Assembly (NCBI GenBank): GCA_003208835.1
Contig: QCVD01000001.1
Coordinates: 1-64,000 of the forward strand
Direction of reading: 5' to 3'
Origin: Synechococcus sp. AG-683-C23
GTDB taxonomy: Bacteria; Cyanobacteriota; Cyanobacteriia; PCC-6307; Cyanobiaceae
Length of the DNA: 64,000 bases
The notes under the pieces were generated by a model. That model worked only from the letters and a program-made list of their open reading frames with translations, made no database searches and had not been told where the DNA came from. Positions 8,161-16,814 of the stretch are shown piece after piece. The stretch's first letter is position 1. The number at the start of each line of letters is the position of its first letter. The translations under genes were made by a program, and so were the position numbers.

Positions 8161-9743
8161 AGAGTGACGGGGTGGGCTTCCTGAATGCCATCGATTGCTG
8201 TGATTTTCTGGAGCAATTCAGCAGGAATCGGGTCATCGATGCTGAGCACCATCACAGCATCACCGCGCACAATTTTCCGCCCCACTTGCATGGACGCGAT
8301 GTTCACGTTGTGCTCCCCCATCATTGATCCCAAATGGCCAATGATTCCCGGCATATCGCGATGACGGGTAAACAGCATGTGCCTGCTGGGAGACACATTC
8401 ACGGGGAACTCATCAATGCTCGTGATTCGCAGTTCACCATCGGCAAAAACGGCGCCAGTGACACAACGATCACCCTGATCACCACGCGTCGTGATTTGTA
8501 GGGACCCTCCTGCAAAATCGCGGCTCGTTTCATCTTTCACTTCCAAGACATTGATGCCGCGTGCTTTGGCTTCCAAGGAAGCATTCACGAAATTGATGCT
8601 GTCGCCAAGGGCTGCACTCAGAAGACCTTTCAACGCGGCGATCACCAGAGGTTGAGAGGGATGACTGGCGAACTCTCCTTGCAGTCGAAGCTCCATTTCC
8701 TTGACGTGCCCTCCTGCAAGTTGGCTCACGAGTAAACCAACGGTTTCAGCAAGCTGTAGGTGTGGTTTCAGCCGCTCCATAATTTCAGCGCTGAGACCGG
8801 GAATATTCACGGCGCTGCGGGCCGGCAAGCCCAGCAACACATCTCTAATTTGCTCGGCCACATCGACCGCCACATTTTCTTGGGCTTCTTCAGTGGATGC
8901 ACCCAGGTGAGGCGTCAACACCAGACCCCGTTCAACGGCACGCAACGGCGAATCTTCCGCCAAAGGCTCAGTGGCATACACGTCGAGGCCAGCGCCGGCG
9001 ATTACACCCTGGTTAATCGCTTCTGAGATGGCAGCTTCATCGACAACGCCACCACGGGCGCAATTCACGATGCGTGCTGTGGGCTTCATCGTGCGCAGCA
9101 AATCAGCATTCACCAAATTTTCCGTATCCTTGGTCCGAGGAATGTGCAGCGTCACGTAGTCAGCCGTGCGAAACAGTTCATCAAGCTCGATGAGCCTCAC
9201 CTGCATTTGCTTGGCGCGATCGGCGGCGATAAAGGGGTCATACGCGATGACATCCATCCCCATCGCTTGGGCCACCTTGGCCACATGGGAGCCAATTTTG
9301 CCAAGACCGACCACCCCAAGGGTCTTCTTATAAAGCTCATTGCCAACATATTTTTTGCGGTCCCACTTCCCTGCACGCATTCCGGCATTCGCCTGGGGCA
9401 CATGGCGGGACAGCGAAAGCATCATCGCCAAGGCATGCTCTGCCGCCGCAATGGTGTTGCCCTCAGGAGAGTTCACCACAAGAACACCCCGCTGCGTGGC
9501 AGCGGGCACATCCACGTTGTCCACACCAACGCCGGCACGGCCAATGATCTTGAGTCGGCTAGCGGCGGCAATCACCTTCGCCGTCACCTGAGTTCCAGAA
9601 CGGATCATCAATCCGTCGTACTCACCAATAATTTCCACCAGCTCGTCTTCGCACAAACCGATCTGCTGATCGACTTGCGCCACCTGGTTGAGGATGTCCA
9701 AGCCCGCCTGATCAATTGGATCGGAAACCAGAACTTTCGTCAT
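8157..9743 (-). CDS. serA: D-3-phosphoglycerate dehydrogenase
   Basis: First enzyme of serine synthesis, oxidising 3-phosphoglycerate with NAD. From MTKVLVSDPI at 9743 it is 528 residues, the long form with an intervening ASB domain and a C-terminal ACT domain. Visible motifs are the Rossmann VGLGKIGSHVA near 146, CARGGVVDE with the catalytic Arg region, and PHLGAST with the catalytic His. The last 80 residues (RHRDMPGIIGHLGSMMGEH and on) are the ACT domain, consistent with feedback by serine. The upstream in-frame ATG at 9755 would add four residues. prmA follows with overlap. Confidence 0.95.
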   Translation of the reverse strand: MTKVLVSDPIDQAGLDILNQVAQVDQQIGLCEDELVEIIGEYDGLMIRSGTQVTAKVIAAASRLKIIGRAGVGVDNVDVPAATQRGVLVVNSPEGNTIAAAEHALAMMLSLSRHVPQANAGMRAGKWDRKKYVGNELYKKTLGVVGLGKIGSHVAKVAQAMGMDVIAYDPFIAADRAKQMQVRLIELDELFRTADYVTLHIPRTKDTENLVNADLLRTMKPTARIVNCARGGVVDEAAISEAINQGVIAGAGLDVYATEPLAEDSPLRAVERGLVLTPHLGASTEEAQENVAVDVAEQIRDVLLGLPARSAVNIPGLSAEIMERLKPHLQLAETVGLLVSQLAGGHVKEMELRLQGEFASHPSQPLVIAALKGLLSAALGDSINFVNASLEAKARGINVLEVKDETSRDFAGGSLQITTRGDQGDRCVTGAVFADGELRITSIDEFPVNVSPSRHMLFTRHRDMPGIIGHLGSMMGEHNVNIASMQVGRKIVRGDAVMVLSIDDPIPAELLQKITAIDGIQEAHPVTL

Positions 9744-9846
9744 GAACGGGCGCAAAACTGCCTGAACGAACTGTAGAGATCAACACCCACCTACCCCCCA
9801 ATAACTAACGACAGGGTTCAGAATTCAGCTAATAAAATGTGAGCGA

Positions 9847-10347
9847 ATGCCCGTCTGCGTGGTGGTGCTGTCCGATCAAAGGGCAGCAAAAGGGCTAAGT
9901 CAGCAGCTTCAGGAGACAAAACTCCCCTTGACGAGATGTATCACGCTGCCACCAGAGGGCGATGCCATCGATCAAGTGGAATTGCTCAGCCCCAACCTCA
10001 CCCGCGCCCGAAGGCAGAAAGCAATGGCGCGCTGGTTGATGCCCTTTGGATTTTTGGCGGGGGTCACGTTTACTCAGATCACCAACCTCACCACGTTTGC
10101 AAGCTTCGGGCCCTGGGGTGAAATGTTGATCGGCGGTCTGATGGGGATGGGCTCCGGCTTAATGGGCAGTTATGCCGCGGCCGCCAGCGTGAATTCGGAT
10201 AACGACGATGGTGTGCGCATCCTGCGCAACCGTCGTGAGGAAGGGAACTGGCTTGTGCTTCTCGAAACACCGAATGGCATCGAACCCCCATGGCAGGTGG
10301 TGCAACGCAGTAACCCGCAACAGGTGGTTCGCCTCAACGACCTATGA
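9847..10347 (+). CDS. conserved cyanobacterial membrane protein
   Basis: 166 residues with a soluble N-terminal part (1-58), two hydrophobic segments around 62-80 and 90-112 (the second Gly/Met-rich: GLMGMGSGLMG), and a soluble C-terminal part that ends with a WLVLLETPNG segment. This layout resembles a conserved cyanobacterial protein of unknown function; no enzyme motif is seen. Its stop overlaps the start of the downstream S4-domain gene by four bases, so the two are likely cotranscribed. Confidence 0.75.
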   Translation: MPVCVVVLSDQRAAKGLSQQLQETKLPLTRCITLPPEGDAIDQVELLSPNLTRARRQKAMARWLMPFGFLAGVTFTQITNLTTFASFGPWGEMLIGGLMGMGSGLMGSYAAAASVNSDNDDGVRILRNRREEGNWLVLLETPNGIEPPWQVVQRSNPQQVVRLNDL

Positions 10348-11123
10348 CCGTATTGCAGGACGAGCTACTCATCGGGGCAGAAGATCCCGAGGGGCTTAGG
10401 CCACTGGTCCATCTGGCTGATCAAGTCCTACGGACCTGGCAACCGGCTTGGAGCCCATTCCTGGGGGCTCGACTTATGGAAGAAGCACTGACCCGTTTGA
10501 ACAAATTGAGTGAAATTGGCTGGCACCGTGATGGGGGCTACCCGGGGGCCGAACGATGCAGGCTCCTTTGCCACCGAGGAGACAACGTTGAGACCCCATC
10601 AGCGCCCATTCAAGGCCTTCTAATTGAGGGAAATTTTTTATTCGATCCCCTCAGTCCAGAAGACATTCGCAACGCTTTGCGAGACATGGGGGCCGCACCG
10701 GATCAAATCGGAGACCTTTGGGTCCGAGGGGACCGCGGAGGGCAAGGGCTCTGCTCCCCAGACAGCGCCGCAATCCTCCATGAACAGCGCGGTCGCGTCC
10801 GCGATGTCGAAATCCGGTGTGAAGTCCTGCCGATCGAAGCGCTCCATCTACCAACCCGACGGATCCCTCGAACCTTGCAAACCGTGGAGGCCTCCTGTCG
10901 GATCGATGCGATTGCCTCCGCAGGGTTTGGCCTTTCGAGAGCCAAGATTCTGAGCCACATCAAAGCTGGACGACTGCGCATGAACTGGCATGACGTGCGT
11001 CAAGCCAGTCGAGAAGTAGGGGTCGGTGACCGCCTTCAGCTCCAAGACCGTGGAACCCTCGAGGTACTCTCACTCACGCGGACAAAACGTGAGCGGTGGC
11101 GCGTCGAACTCAGACGGACTTAA
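10344..11123 (+). CDS. photosystem II S4 domain protein (YlmH-like)
   Basis: 259 residues. The C-terminal 80 residues form an S4 RNA-binding domain (RIDAIASAGFGLSRAKILSH, then IKAGRLRMNWHDVRQASREV), and the N-terminal part has the YlmH-type LCHRGDN and RDMGAAPDQIGDLWV segments. Cyanobacterial and plant members are annotated as photosystem II S4 proteins because of a reported link to PSII assembly or repair; Gram-positive YlmH acts on stalled ribosomes. Which role applies here is not shown by the sequence. ATG overlaps the end of the upstream membrane protein gene. Confidence 0.85.
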   Translation: MTVLQDELLIGAEDPEGLRPLVHLADQVLRTWQPAWSPFLGARLMEEALTRLNKLSEIGWHRDGGYPGAERCRLLCHRGDNVETPSAPIQGLLIEGNFLFDPLSPEDIRNALRDMGAAPDQIGDLWVRGDRGGQGLCSPDSAAILHEQRGRVRDVEIRCEVLPIEALHLPTRRIPRTLQTVEASCRIDAIASAGFGLSRAKILSHIKAGRLRMNWHDVRQASREVGVGDRLQLQDRGTLEVLSLTRTKRERWRVELRRT

Positions 11124-11192
11124 GCCGCACTCTGGCTGCTAATCTCCACTGCGATCAACGCCAACCAATCGTGGTTTGATGTTGGTTGATGG

Positions 11193-11264
11193 GGGCGATT
11201 AGCTCAGGGGTAGAGCGCTACATTGACATTGTAGAAGTCACTGGTTCAAATCCAGTATCGCCCA
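11193..11264 (+). tRNA. trnV: tRNA-Val (anticodon GAC)
   Basis: A full cloverleaf can be drawn: acceptor GGGCGAT pairing with ATCGCCC, D-arm GCTC...GAGC, anticodon stem CTACA/TGTAG around TTGACAT with anticodon GAC, and T-arm ACTGG/CCAGT around TTCAAAT, with discriminator A. 72 bases, no encoded CCA. It reads GUC and GUU codons. Confidence 0.96.
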
Positions 11265-11290
11265 TTTCCCTTTAGGGGACTAAAGCTTCG

Positions 11291-12679
11291 ATGCCATTAA
11301 CGATCGTCGTTGGTCTCGGACGATCCGGACTCGGAGCTGCACGTCTCTTACATCATCAAGGCGAAACAGTTGTTGTTTTAGAGAGCGGCACGGGTCCCGA
11401 TCAAATCTCTTGTGCGGCAACACTTCAAGCGGAAGGCATCCAGGTTGAGTTGGGAATTCCTCTCGAAATCAACAGCTTTGAACCTTGGCGTTCTGATCTG
11501 ACCGCTGTGGTGGTTGGGCCAGGCATTCCATGGGATCACCCAACCCTTGACAGCCTGCGCCACGAGGGAGTTCAAATACGCGGGGAGATCGAGCTGGCCT
11601 GGGAGGCCCTCGACGACATTCCATGGGTGGGAATCACGGGAACCAATGGAAAAACCACGGTCACCCACCTTCTAAGTCATGTGTTGGGCCATGCCGGAAT
11701 CCTTGCCCCCATGGGAGGGAACATGGGCGTTTCAGCGGCGGACATAGCGCTGAAAATCAAAACGGGGGAGATGCCAAAACCAGATTGGCTTGTGATGGAA
11801 CTCAGTAGTTACCAAATCGAATCAGCCCCGGCTTTGGCCCCAAGTATCGGCATTTGGACCACACTCACCCCGGACCATCTCGAACGCCACGGAACACTCG
11901 AGGCATACAGGGCCATTAAACGCGGCTTAATGCAGCGCTCCAGCCTGGCCATCTTCAATGGGGATGATTCAGATCTGAAGGCCCATCGCCCATCCCTCAA
12001 GGAAGGGCTTTGGGTGAAGGCAGCCGCCCCTTGCGCGGATGAAGAGCCTGCAGATTTTTGGATTGATGCCGCTGGAACGGTCCAATCAAAAGAAAGCGGT
12101 GGCATGTTTCCAGCCGAGGTTTTGGCGATGCCAGGCGCCCACAATCGCCAGAACCTGTTGTTGGTGACAGCTGCCGCAACAGAGATCGGCCTGAATGCTC
12201 AGCAGATTGTCCAAGGTCTTCGGCAGTTCCCTGGCGTCCCGCATCGCCTCGAGCGACTCGGATCAATGGCCTTTGCAGAGGTTTTTAATGACAGCAAGGC
12301 CACTAACTACGACGCGGCTGCGGTCGGCCTACAAGCCATGGCCGGCAGCGTGGTGGTTCTGGCGGGGGGACAGCCCAAACGCGGCGACGCCACTGTTTGG
12401 CTGTCCGAACTTAAAACGAAGGCTTGCGCTGTCGTGTTGTTCGGCACTGGTGCAGAGGAATTGGACGCCCTCATACGCCAGTCCAACTACCAAGGACAAG
12501 TGCATCGGTGCACCGATCTGGCATCAGCAGTTCCGATTGCCGTTCGGGCAACGTCCGAGCTAATGGCGTCCAGCCTGCTGTTATCTCCGGCCTGCGCCAG
12601 TTTCGATCAATACCAAAACTTTGAAGTTCGAGGCGATCATTTCCGCGAGTTAATTCAGGCTCACATTCGAATGGGGTGA
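11291..12679 (+). CDS. murD: UDP-N-acetylmuramoylalanine--D-glutamate ligase
   Basis: Cytoplasmic ATP-dependent ligase adding D-Glu to UDP-MurNAc-L-Ala in peptidoglycan synthesis. 462 residues. The N-terminal Rossmann part begins IVVGLGRSGLGAARLL, the ATP loop GITGTNGKTTVTHL is at about 117, and later motifs include PHRLE with FNDSKATN and LLSPACASFDQY, all typical of MurD rather than MurC/E/F. Starts 26 bases after the tRNA gene, which suggests they may share a transcript. Confidence 0.96.
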   Translation: MPLTIVVGLGRSGLGAARLLHHQGETVVVLESGTGPDQISCAATLQAEGIQVELGIPLEINSFEPWRSDLTAVVVGPGIPWDHPTLDSLRHEGVQIRGEIELAWEALDDIPWVGITGTNGKTTVTHLLSHVLGHAGILAPMGGNMGVSAADIALKIKTGEMPKPDWLVMELSSYQIESAPALAPSIGIWTTLTPDHLERHGTLEAYRAIKRGLMQRSSLAIFNGDDSDLKAHRPSLKEGLWVKAAAPCADEEPADFWIDAAGTVQSKESGGMFPAEVLAMPGAHNRQNLLLVTAAATEIGLNAQQIVQGLRQFPGVPHRLERLGSMAFAEVFNDSKATNYDAAAVGLQAMAGSVVVLAGGQPKRGDATVWLSELKTKACAVVLFGTGAEELDALIRQSNYQGQVHRCTDLASAVPIAVRATSELMASSLLLSPACASFDQYQNFEVRGDHFRELIQAHIRMG

Positions 12680-12748
12680 AACAAATCGAACATCTTTTCT
12701 GGCAGCCCCCCAAAGAGAACTCAAAATGAAACCACTTGGAAGTGATTT

Positions 12749-13210
12749 GTGGCCTTTTGGCTAATGAAAAGCGAACCCGATGCCTATGGCATCGATGACC
12801 TACGCCGAGAGCGATCAACCCTCTGGGATGGAATCCGCAATTATCAGGCCCGAAACTTCATGCGGATCATGAATGAGGGTGACCAAGCTTTTTTTTATCA
12901 CTCCAATTGCAAACCACCAGGAATCATTGGCTTAATGGAAGTGGTGGAGACAAATCTGGTAGACCCCACCCAATTTGATTCCACCGCCAAGTATTTCGAC
13001 CCGAAGTCCAATCCGGATCAACCGCGATGGGACTGTGCTCGGCTTCGTTTCATCGGCCAATTTGGCGAGCTTCTGAGCCTGGATCAGTTGCGCGCTGCCT
13101 ACACCGAAGAGCAGTTACCTGTCATCAAGCGGGGCAACCGACTCTCGATTTTGCCCATTCCGACCACGACTGCAGAAGACCTGCTGGATCGGCTCGGCCC
13201 TCTCCACTGA
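12749..13210 (+). CDS. EVE domain protein
   Basis: 153 residues covering one EVE domain: MAFWLMKSEPDAYGIDDL at the N-terminus, WDGIRNYQARNFMR, then GDQAFFYHSNCKPPGIIGL. The domain is related to PUA and YTH folds and is thought to bind modified bases in nucleic acid; the cellular role in bacteria is unsettled. A GTG at 12749 fits the family N-terminus; the next ATG (12764, LMKSEPD) would remove part of the first strand. Confidence 0.9.
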   Translation: MAFWLMKSEPDAYGIDDLRRERSTLWDGIRNYQARNFMRIMNEGDQAFFYHSNCKPPGIIGLMEVVETNLVDPTQFDSTAKYFDPKSNPDQPRWDCARLRFIGQFGELLSLDQLRAAYTEEQLPVIKRGNRLSILPIPTTTAEDLLDRLGPLH

Positions 13211-13280
13211 ACTTCCACTGATCACGCTGCTTCCACGAGCCTGGATCGGGTTTGGCAAAGCTCCGTGGCGCTGCATTGGA

Positions 13281-13643
13281 TTGGCGGCGCTGATCTTAAT
13301 TAGTGCCATCGGCCCCGCCGTCGTGGTTCAAGACCTTCGGATGATCTCGGCACCATGGCTTGCCCAACTGGGAAACATCGCTGTGCTGATCAGCCTTGGG
13401 CTTCCAAGGATTCCCTTACTGGGGTTACTGCGGTTAGCCGATCAGCTCTTGCCAGACACGCTGGAAGCACGGCTACCCCAACGACTCTCAAACCTGTTGA
13501 GCCAATCCTTGTTTTTGGTGGTCTTCGAGGTATTACTGCTGATTGCTGGGTTGGGACTGATTCAGTTTTTGAGTTGGGCCGTCGGGAACGTCAGCACAAC
13601 CCTGGCAGGCATCATCGTGCTCCTCGGCGCTTCTGATCCTTAG
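13281..13643 (+). CDS. membrane protein, possibly truncated by frameshift
   Basis: 120 residues with three hydrophobic stretches (about 3-18, 28-52, 75-116). No family recognised. The frame is open upstream of the TTG at 13281, so the start is uncertain and no ATG is available. The C-terminus stops abruptly after GIIVLLGASDP, whereas other forward frames continue with strongly hydrophobic translation (LLILRAGLFTQVLSVPLL from about 13630, then NALGLLGATLGLLLSLP near 13790). This suggests a longer multi-span gene that has lost its frame, or a sequencing error. Confidence 0.5.
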   Translation: MAALILISAIGPAVVVQDLRMISAPWLAQLGNIAVLISLGLPRIPLLGLLRLADQLLPDTLEARLPQRLSNLLSQSLFLVVFEVLLLIAGLGLIQFLSWAVGNVSTTLAGIIVLLGASDP

Positions 13644-13873
13644 GGCCGGTCTCTTCACCCAGGTGCTGTCCGTACCACTTTTGGTTTGTCACCGCTGCAG
13701 AGCTCTTCAAGCCATGGCCCGCAGTCGGCGCCTTGTTCAAAACAACAGCTTGAAGATGCTCGCAGTCTTGGGTTTGCTCCTGGTATCAACGCGCTTGGGC
13801 TGCTGGGAGCGACCCTTGGTCTCTTGCTGAGCTTGCCCTTCAGCGCCCTTGTCCTGATGGCTTGGTGGAGGCC

Positions 13874-14125
13874 TCAAACACCGTGGAGAAGAGATTCACG
13901 TCGAAACATATTGCCCACGTAAACCCGGGTGATTTCGCGGGATTCAATCCCGTTTTGCACTAAAAATCCAGCCAGTGCCGCTTGAACTAGGCGATATTGA
14001 TCCCAATTGGGGTGCAGCTCAATAAACTGAACCATGGCCTGCTGCAGAGCCAGGGGCAGCTCCGACTGAAAACTCACCACGCTGTCTCCACCTTCGCCTG
14101 CCTGATCCAAACCCGACTGCATCAA
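13874..14125 (-). CDS. DUF2811 family protein
   Basis: 83 residues matching the cyanobacterial DUF2811 pattern: SFQSELPLALQQAMVQFIEL, then HPNWDQYRLVQAALAGFLVQ, NG, and a final RVYVGNMFRR. The family is of unknown function and limited to cyanobacteria and plastids as far as I recall. The start may be either of the two ATGs at the N-terminus. Stands alone on the minus strand; nothing in the neighbourhood indicates a function. Confidence 0.8.
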   Translation of the reverse strand: MMQSGLDQAGEGGDSVVSFQSELPLALQQAMVQFIELHPNWDQYRLVQAALAGFLVQNGIESREITRVYVGNMFRRESLLHGV

Positions 14126-14444
14126 AAAAGCGCTTACAGAACACTAGTTCTCCACAAGAATCGGAACCCGTCAAGCAGACTCACATCACACAAGTCTCGC
14201 GAGACTCCTGCTGAGACCATTGTGCTCACAGCGTTGCAGGGCTCCTGATCGTTGACAGCGCAAGATCCCTATCAACTCCCTCGCAAACGTCAACAAATAG
14301 AGCTCAAAGTTTCCGCTTTCCACAGAGCTTTGTTACGACGGCGGTCCGTGCGAAAGGCCTGTGGAAAAACTGTGCAAAGACAAGGCCTCGATTGGGGAGA
14401 TATCAATCACTCGCTATTGATGAGACCAGCTAATCAATGGTCAA
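14126..14444. other. gene-free stretch with DnaA-box-like sites
   Basis: About 320 bases with no convincing gene; a 69-residue plus frame from a TTG at 14252 is basic and unlike any family I know. It contains a perfect cyanobacterial-type DnaA box on the minus strand (TTTTCCACA, 14360-14368) and two near matches on the plus strand (TTCTCCACA at 14148-14156 and CTTTCCACA at 14316-14324). Confidence 0.4.
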
Positions 14445-14804
14445 TCATTCCCATGTTCTGACCGCAGCGACCACGGCCGCCGCCGCAGACGCTGGCCAAA
14501 ACCCCTCCACTCCACGCCCCTCCCTTGGCGTGAGCACAAGCGCAAGGCTCCAGCTCTGGCAATCACCGGCCAAACAACCCCACCAAACGCCTCGATCCAG
14601 TTCGAGTTCGATGGCTTCCTCAGCCATGAGTTGATCCCTCAGCTCAGAGTGCTGCGTCTCGAGGGTCGCAAGAAGATGTACTAAATCTTTCCATTCAGGT
14701 TCTGTGAGCTCGAAGGCCCAGCCTTGACCTCCCACCAGGATGCTGAACTCTCCCCTTGAAGGGTCCCGGGCCAAACGCCATCCGGTCCCTTCCTGCACAA
14801 TCAC
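14445..14804 (-). CDS. DUF1818 family protein
   Basis: 119 residues that fit the cyanobacterial DUF1818 family: EGTGWRLARDPSRGEFSILV, GWAFELTEPEWKDLVHLL, then WWGCLAGDCQSWSLALVL and a C-terminal helix. Function unknown. It lies six bases downstream of rpoZ on the same strand, so it is probably in one transcription unit with the RNA polymerase omega subunit. The C-terminal AAAAVVAAVRTWE end completes the domain. Confidence 0.85.
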   Translation of the reverse strand: MIVQEGTGWRLARDPSRGEFSILVGGQGWAFELTEPEWKDLVHLLATLETQHSELRDQLMAEEAIELELDRGVWWGCLAGDCQSWSLALVLTPREGRGVEGFWPASAAAAVVAAVRTWE

Positions 14805-14810
14805 GTCGAA

Positions 14811-15038
14811 TTAGCCGGGCAACAGATCAGGCTGATCTTGCTCGTCGCTTAGCTCAACGATAGCCCGTTGCACTGGCTTCACACTCGACTCCTCTAACAG
14901 TCCATCGAAGTCGTCGAAACGTCTCTGCTTCGCCCGAAACGCGATACGTACTGTGGTGAGATAGCGATTACTGGAATGCCGGATCAGACTCTCTCCACGC
15001 TTGGCTAGATCACTCGAATCAACCCCTGCCGAAATCAC
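14811..15038 (-). CDS. rpoZ: RNA polymerase omega subunit
   Basis: 75 residues, the short cyanobacterial omega subunit, which assists assembly of the beta' subunit into RNA polymerase. The segment [20 protein letters not shown] corresponds to the conserved omega core, followed by the typical [13 protein letters not shown] and ending [11 protein letters not shown] at 15038. DUF1818 follows closely on the same strand. The gene is divergent from the Hsp70-like gene with about 125 bases between them. Confidence 0.88.
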   Translation of the reverse strand: MISAGVDSSDLAKRGESLIRHSSNRYLTTVRIAFRAKQRRFDDFDGLLEESSVKPVQRAIVELSDEQDQPDLLPG

Positions 15039-15165
15039 AAGCCAACTTCGTGTAATTAGTTATCTTAATCGTTGGTCTCAACCATTCAATTCAAGCGATC
15101 CATCACCACCAATCCCGTTAACCTCATCCTGAGTTCAACGTACCTCCATCGCGGCGGGTCACAGC

Positions 15166-16740
15166 GTGGGAGACGACAAGCTTCAACATTCAGCCGGCCG
15201 TGGCGGAACCCTGGCCATTGATTTGGGAAGCACCACGACAGTGGTGGCCTTTCAATCACCCGACACTTCGACAGCACAGCTGGTGGAGCTCTCTCCCATA
15301 AGCCGCCGTCCAGGAGAAGTGCCAAGTCTGGTCTGGCGCAGCGGTGACCAGCTATTGATTGGCCGTCAGGTGATCGAGGCAGGACTCGACGACTCCAACG
15401 ATCCAAGGCTTCATCGGGATTTCAAACGTTTAATCGGGCCACAGGACACCCCGGAACACAGCCGCGCCTGCTGGGCAGGACAACAGTTATTGCAGGAGGT
15501 ATGGCACAGGCTCCCCCCCGAACTCAACATCGAGCGGCTTGTGCTTTCTGCTCCGGTGGAGAGCTATCGCACATACCGCAGCTGGCTGGTAGAAGCGAGT
15601 GCCGCCCTTCCTGTCAAAGAAATTGCCCTGGTTGATGAGCCCACAGCCGCCGCCTTGGGAGCTGGGTTGCCGCCAGGATCGCGGATGCTGGTCGTGGATC
15701 TTGGTGGAAGCACCCTCGACCTAGCCCTGGTATCTCTAGAAGGAGGCGAAGGAAAAGCAGCTCCGATCGCGCAGCTGTTGCGACTTGGTGGCAGAAGCCT
15801 TGGAGGTGGAAGCGGCCAAAAACTACGCACAGCCAAGGTGCTCGGCAAGGCGGGTATGCAGCTTGGTGGTCGTGATATCGATCGCTGGATCGTTGATGCC
15901 TGCTGCCCTAATCAGCCAGTGACTTCAACGTTGCTGAACGCTGCAGAACGTTTGAAGTGTCGCCTCAGTAGCAGTGACGTCTCCGATCGAGATGAGCTGC
16001 TGGAGATCGCAGCGGATGAACAACAACACAACCTTCGCCTATCTCGCCGAAAGCTCGACCAACTCCTCGATCAGCACGGCTTCGATCGAGCCCTCGCGGA
16101 ACTGATGGAAACCACCTTGGCCGGAGGACGACGAAACAACTGCCACCTCGAGGATCTGGAAGGTGTCGTCGCCGTGGGTGGCGGAGCACAACTGCCTTGG
16201 CTACGCCGCTGGCTTGCCGGGAACACCGCTCCAGCCCACTTACTTACCCCCCCACCGGTTGATGCCGTAGCACTGGGTGCTCTCAAGCTGACCCCGGGCG
16301 TGGCGATTCGAGATGTCTTGAAAAATGGTGTGTCGGTTCGAACCTTGGATCAACGCACCAACCGACATCGCTGGCATCCCCTTTTTGTCGCTGGCCAGCC
16401 CTGGCCCAGCACGAGCCCCCTCGACCTTGTCCTCGCCGCCAGTTGGACGGGTCAGCGCAGTATTGAACTGGTCTTGGCCGAACCCTTAACCCAAGGCAGA
16501 CACAGTGTTGTCTTCGTGAATGGCTTGCCGACTGTGCAAGACATCGAGACCCGTGAAAACGACCATCAGCCCTGGCCGAGCAAACCCCTTGTTTTGCCCC
16601 TATCTACACCTGGCGAGGTCGGACAAGACTGCCTTCATTTGCAATGGTCGATCGATGCCGATGCACGGCTTCAGCTCAGCGTCCGCGATCTTCGATCTCA
16701 AGAAGAACAACCCACCGTGATCCTGGGCACGGTCCGATAA
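15166..16740 (+). CDS. Hsp70-family ATPase (DnaK-like)
   Basis: 524 residues with the actin-like ATPase fold of Hsp70: phosphate-1 loop AIDLGSTTTVVAF at about 17-29, VDEPTAAALGAG at about 160, phosphate-2 loop VVDLGGSTLDLALV at about 175-190, and adenosine loop VAVGGGAQLPWL at about 333. The C-terminal part is short (about 150 residues) and lacks a clear canonical DnaK lid, so it is a divergent paralog rather than the main DnaK. Substrate and co-chaperone unknown. GTG start at 15166; no nearer ATG upstream. Confidence 0.85.
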   Translation: MGDDKLQHSAGRGGTLAIDLGSTTTVVAFQSPDTSTAQLVELSPISRRPGEVPSLVWRSGDQLLIGRQVIEAGLDDSNDPRLHRDFKRLIGPQDTPEHSRACWAGQQLLQEVWHRLPPELNIERLVLSAPVESYRTYRSWLVEASAALPVKEIALVDEPTAAALGAGLPPGSRMLVVDLGGSTLDLALVSLEGGEGKAAPIAQLLRLGGRSLGGGSGQKLRTAKVLGKAGMQLGGRDIDRWIVDACCPNQPVTSTLLNAAERLKCRLSSSDVSDRDELLEIAADEQQHNLRLSRRKLDQLLDQHGFDRALAELMETTLAGGRRNNCHLEDLEGVVAVGGGAQLPWLRRWLAGNTAPAHLLTPPPVDAVALGALKLTPGVAIRDVLKNGVSVRTLDQRTNRHRWHPLFVAGQPWPSTSPLDLVLAASWTGQRSIELVLAEPLTQGRHSVVFVNGLPTVQDIETRENDHQPWPSKPLVLPLSTPGEVGQDCLHLQWSIDADARLQLSVRDLRSQEEQPTVILGTVR

Positions 16741-16814
16741 GACGTCCGTCCACAGATCTTGGGTGGACAAGGCAAGTCTTCATAGAACACATCTACTGAT
16801 CTCGAGAGATTGCC

